Assembly (NCBI GenBank): GCA_963650165.1
Contig: CAVJKX010000028.1
Span: 1-16,852, forward strand
Reading direction: 5' to 3'
Length of the DNA: 16,852 bases
Source of the DNA: F23-B02 sp963650165
GTDB taxonomy: Bacteria > Bacillota > Clostridia > Oscillospirales > Oscillospiraceae
In this document: piece by piece, positions 15,652-16,852 of the stretch
How positions within the stretch are numbered: position 1 is the stretch's first letter
How the letters are laid out: each line of letters starts with the position of its first letter
Notes under the pieces: generated by a model
Database searches by the model: none
What the model saw: the letters and a program-made list of their open reading frames with translations, nothing else
What the model was told of the DNA's origin: nothing
Translations under genes and position numbers: made by a program

Positions 15652-15681
15652 TTGTACCGCTCTGTAAAGCCGTTGTATAAT
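15652..15681 (+). promoter_or_regulatory. Orphan promoter-like pair, antisense to the EFR1 gene
   Basis: TTGTAC (15652-15657) and a perfect TATAAT (15676-15681) are 18 bp apart. No plus-strand gene follows; the transcript would enter the hairpin at 15694 and then run antisense to the flavodoxin/ferredoxin gene. Confidence 0.3.
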
Positions 15682-15693
15682 GGACCTAAAAAT

Positions 15694-15719
15694 ACCACCG
15701 GGGATTTCTCCCTGGTGGT
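15694..15719 (-). terminator. Probable terminator of the EFR1-type gene
   Basis: An 11-position stem (15694-15704 with 15709-15719) and TTTC/GAAA loop lie 29 bases after the minus-strand stop and are followed on that strand by ATTTTT. One position mispairs on the minus strand (it is a G-U wobble on the plus strand). Confidence 0.65.
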
Positions 15720-15748
15720 TGAGAAACAATGGAATAAGTTTATTTGCT

Positions 15749-16501
15749 TTATACTTTTACATTCGGATTCGTGTACTGTCCGTGTTTTTTTGTTTTGTTC
15801 TCGTACTGAATGGCAAATTTCGGGCAGCGGTGCAGACACCCAAGGCACATCACGCACTTGTCCTTGACCCAAACCGGCTTTTTATCTCGCATCTCAATCG
15901 CTTGAACAGGGCATTTCTTTGCGCACAATCCGCAGCCGATGCAAGTGTCCTCCACATGAAAATGTGAGGTCCTCCGTACATCATTATTGTAGATCGGCTC
16001 TGCAATCCATTTCGTGATGAATGCCGGAGTACAGGGAAACATATGGCGGTTGGTCTGCCGCTGACCGACGGCATAAATCACACCATCGATTTCCGACTCC
16101 GTATTTTTCGTGTACTTTGCAGCCTTCTCCGGTGTAGAGAGATCGAAGATCGGTGTCCAAGTGTCAGCCATCCGAACGGAATAGTAGGCATCGATCTCAC
16201 GCCCTTGAATTGACGTGTTCGCCATATACCCAGTAGCACCCGGAGTCGTTCCGTAGGTTGCTACAAAATACAGATAGTCGGTTTGGAACGATACCTTCTC
16301 CAAAAATTCTTTCACGATGCTCGGCAGACCCCAATCATAGGTAGGGGAAATAATGCCGAGGGTATCATCTGCAAAATCAAATCGGTTTTCTTTAATACAA
16401 TCCACAATGGATAGAGTTTCCTGTGGTTGAGCATCTGCCAGCCGTGTTGCAACATATTTGCAGTTGCCTGTTGCCGAAAAATATATAATCAACAGCTTCA
16501 C
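15749..16501 (-). CDS. EFR1-type flavodoxin-ferredoxin protein
   Basis: A 250-aa electron-transfer protein fusing an N-terminal flavodoxin-like domain (about 1-165; FMN phosphate loop FSATGN at 8-13) to two C-terminal [4Fe-4S] ferredoxin motifs. These are C187, C190, C193, C197 (CIGCGLCAKKCP) and C216, C219, C222, C226 (CVMCLGCLHRCP). This architecture is the EFR1 family common in strict anaerobes; its redox partner is unknown. The start is not ATG. The frame begins with GTG at 16501, but GAGGTG directly abuts or includes it. TTG at 16492 lies eight bases after GAGG and would give the family-like N-terminus IIYFSATGN, so the true start may be there. A possible extended -10 (TGGTACACT on the minus strand, 16519-16527) lies upstream. 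It is a single-gene unit with its own terminator. Confidence 0.9.
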   Translation of the reverse strand: MKLLIIYFSATGNCKYVATRLADAQPQETLSIVDCIKENRFDFADDTLGIISPTYDWGLPSIVKEFLEKVSFQTDYLYFVATYGTTPGATGYMANTSIQGREIDAYYSVRMADTWTPIFDLSTPEKAAKYTKNTESEIDGVIYAVGQRQTNRHMFPCTPAFITKWIAEPIYNNDVRRTSHFHVEDTCIGCGLCAKKCPVQAIEMRDKKPVWVKDKCVMCLGCLHRCPKFAIQYENKTKKHGQYTNPNVKV

Positions 16502-16575
16502 CTCATTAGTTTTTTAGCAGTGTACCATATCTTTTTGAATTTTTCTACTGTTTACAATCAAGAACAACCGTGCAT

Positions 16576-16610
16576 AAAAAAAGCTCCCACCTGACGGTGA
16601 GAGCTTTTTT
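16576..16610 (-). terminator. Terminator of the tRNA-Ser gene
   Basis: A 15-bp stem (16596-16610 with 16577-16591, one wobble) around loop GTCA ends in TTTTTTT on the minus strand. It begins one base after the encoded CCA. The symmetrical T6 on the plus strand would let it work in both directions. Confidence 0.92.
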
Positions 16611-16611
16611 A

Positions 16612-16704
16612 TGGCGGAGAAGGAGGGATTTGAACCCTCGAACACCTTATGGGTGTTACACGATTTCCAATCGTGCGCGCTCGGCCGGACTACGCGACTT
16701 CTCC
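16612..16704 (-). tRNA. tRNA-Ser (anticodon GGA)
   Basis: Acceptor arm GGAGAAG (16698-16704) pairs with CTTCTCC (16616-16622), discriminator G, and CCA encoded at 16612-16614. The anticodon stem CACGA/TCGTG encloses the loop TTGGAAA, giving anticodon GGA (reads UCC and UCU). The long variable arm, ACACC-CATAA-GGTGT, is typical of serine tRNAs. The T-arm GAGGG-TTCAAAT-CCCTC is canonical. Confidence 0.97.
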
Positions 16705-16739
16705 GAGTACAAAACAATATTAAAATGTTCAGCTTGTGT

Positions 16740-16768
16740 ATTATAATTCACTTTTCCTCTAAAGTCAA
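16740..16768 (-). promoter_or_regulatory. Promoter of the tRNA-Ser gene
   Basis: On the minus strand TTGACT (16763-16768) and perfect TATAAT (16740-16745) have a 17-bp spacer. The -10 lies 36 bp before the mature 5' end, leaving a 5' leader of roughly 30 bases for RNase P to remove. Nothing further was recognised from 16769 to the window end. Confidence 0.9.
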
Positions 16769-16852
16769 GAACTTTCTCTGAATATATGCTGCCGCGGTGT
16801 AGGTTAGTCAATGATAAGTTACAGAGCAGGAAAAGAAAAAAGGATATCGCGA

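Noticed and set aside
15522..15872. Overlapping open frames on both strands downstream of the MocR gene
   Set aside because: No ribosome sites, no recognisable domains, and they run through two hairpins and the end of the EFR1 gene.
16612..16704. tRNA-Ser as an integration site for a mobile element
   Set aside because: No integrase, no repeated tRNA 3' segment and no phage or plasmid genes were seen nearby in the window.
1..16852. CRISPR array, insertion sequence or transposase
   Set aside because: No regularly spaced repeats, terminal inverted repeats around a gene, or transposase/integrase motifs were found on either strand.

Overview
The window looks like a chromosomal segment of an anaerobic Firmicute in the class Clostridia, plausibly of the Ruminococcaceae/Oscillospirales type. 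The signs are strong GGAGG ribosome sites, canonical sigma-A promoters, an EFR1-type flavodoxin/ferredoxin, an AbrB/SpoVT N-terminus and, above all, a citrate-forming enzyme of the Re-citrate synthase type rather than the usual Si-type. No species can be named from sequence alone. Most of the window is GC-rich; the type III modification gene has an AT-rich core and the gene after it is AT-rich throughout.

Layout. (1) 1-4247: a type III restriction-modification pair, with mod cut by the left edge and res complete, 12 bp apart. (2) 4414-5316: an AT-rich gene resembling the uncharacterised DUF6414 family. (3) 5317-5745: a perfect 41-bp palindrome, a short AbrB-like gene that seems to lose its homology part-way, and a hairpin. 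(4) 5746-7648: a MerR regulator divergent from a cysteine-rich flavodoxin-fold oxidoreductase and a carboxymuconolactone-decarboxylase/cupin fusion. The intergenic promoter has the 19-bp spacer and internal dyad typical of MerR activation. (5) 7757-12944: a four-gene operon for citrate synthesis and oxidation: Re-citrate synthase, a GntR/FCD regulator, aconitase and isocitrate dehydrogenase. It has a strong promoter whose -10 lies inside a near-perfect 24-bp palindrome, and a terminator at the end. (6) 13047-15470: an EamA permease divergent from a MocR-type GntR/aminotransferase regulator. (7) 15574-16501: two hairpins and a reverse-strand EFR1 flavodoxin/ferredoxin. (8) 16576-16768: tRNA-Ser(GGA) with its promoter and terminator, reverse strand.

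How the genes work together. The block at 7819-12895 encodes the oxidative route from oxaloacetate and acetyl-CoA through citrate and isocitrate to 2-oxoglutarate, which in fermentative anaerobes mainly feeds glutamate synthesis. The embedded GntR/FCD protein is the obvious candidate to bind the palindrome and repress its own operon. The MerR block looks like a small redox or electrophile-responsive module. The type III R-M genes with the DUF6414-like gene form a small defence-like island; a defence role for the latter is inferred only from position and composition.

No gene-free stretch exceeds 300 bases. The longest, 15471-15748, holds two hairpins and a promoter-like pair pointing antisense to the EFR1 gene.
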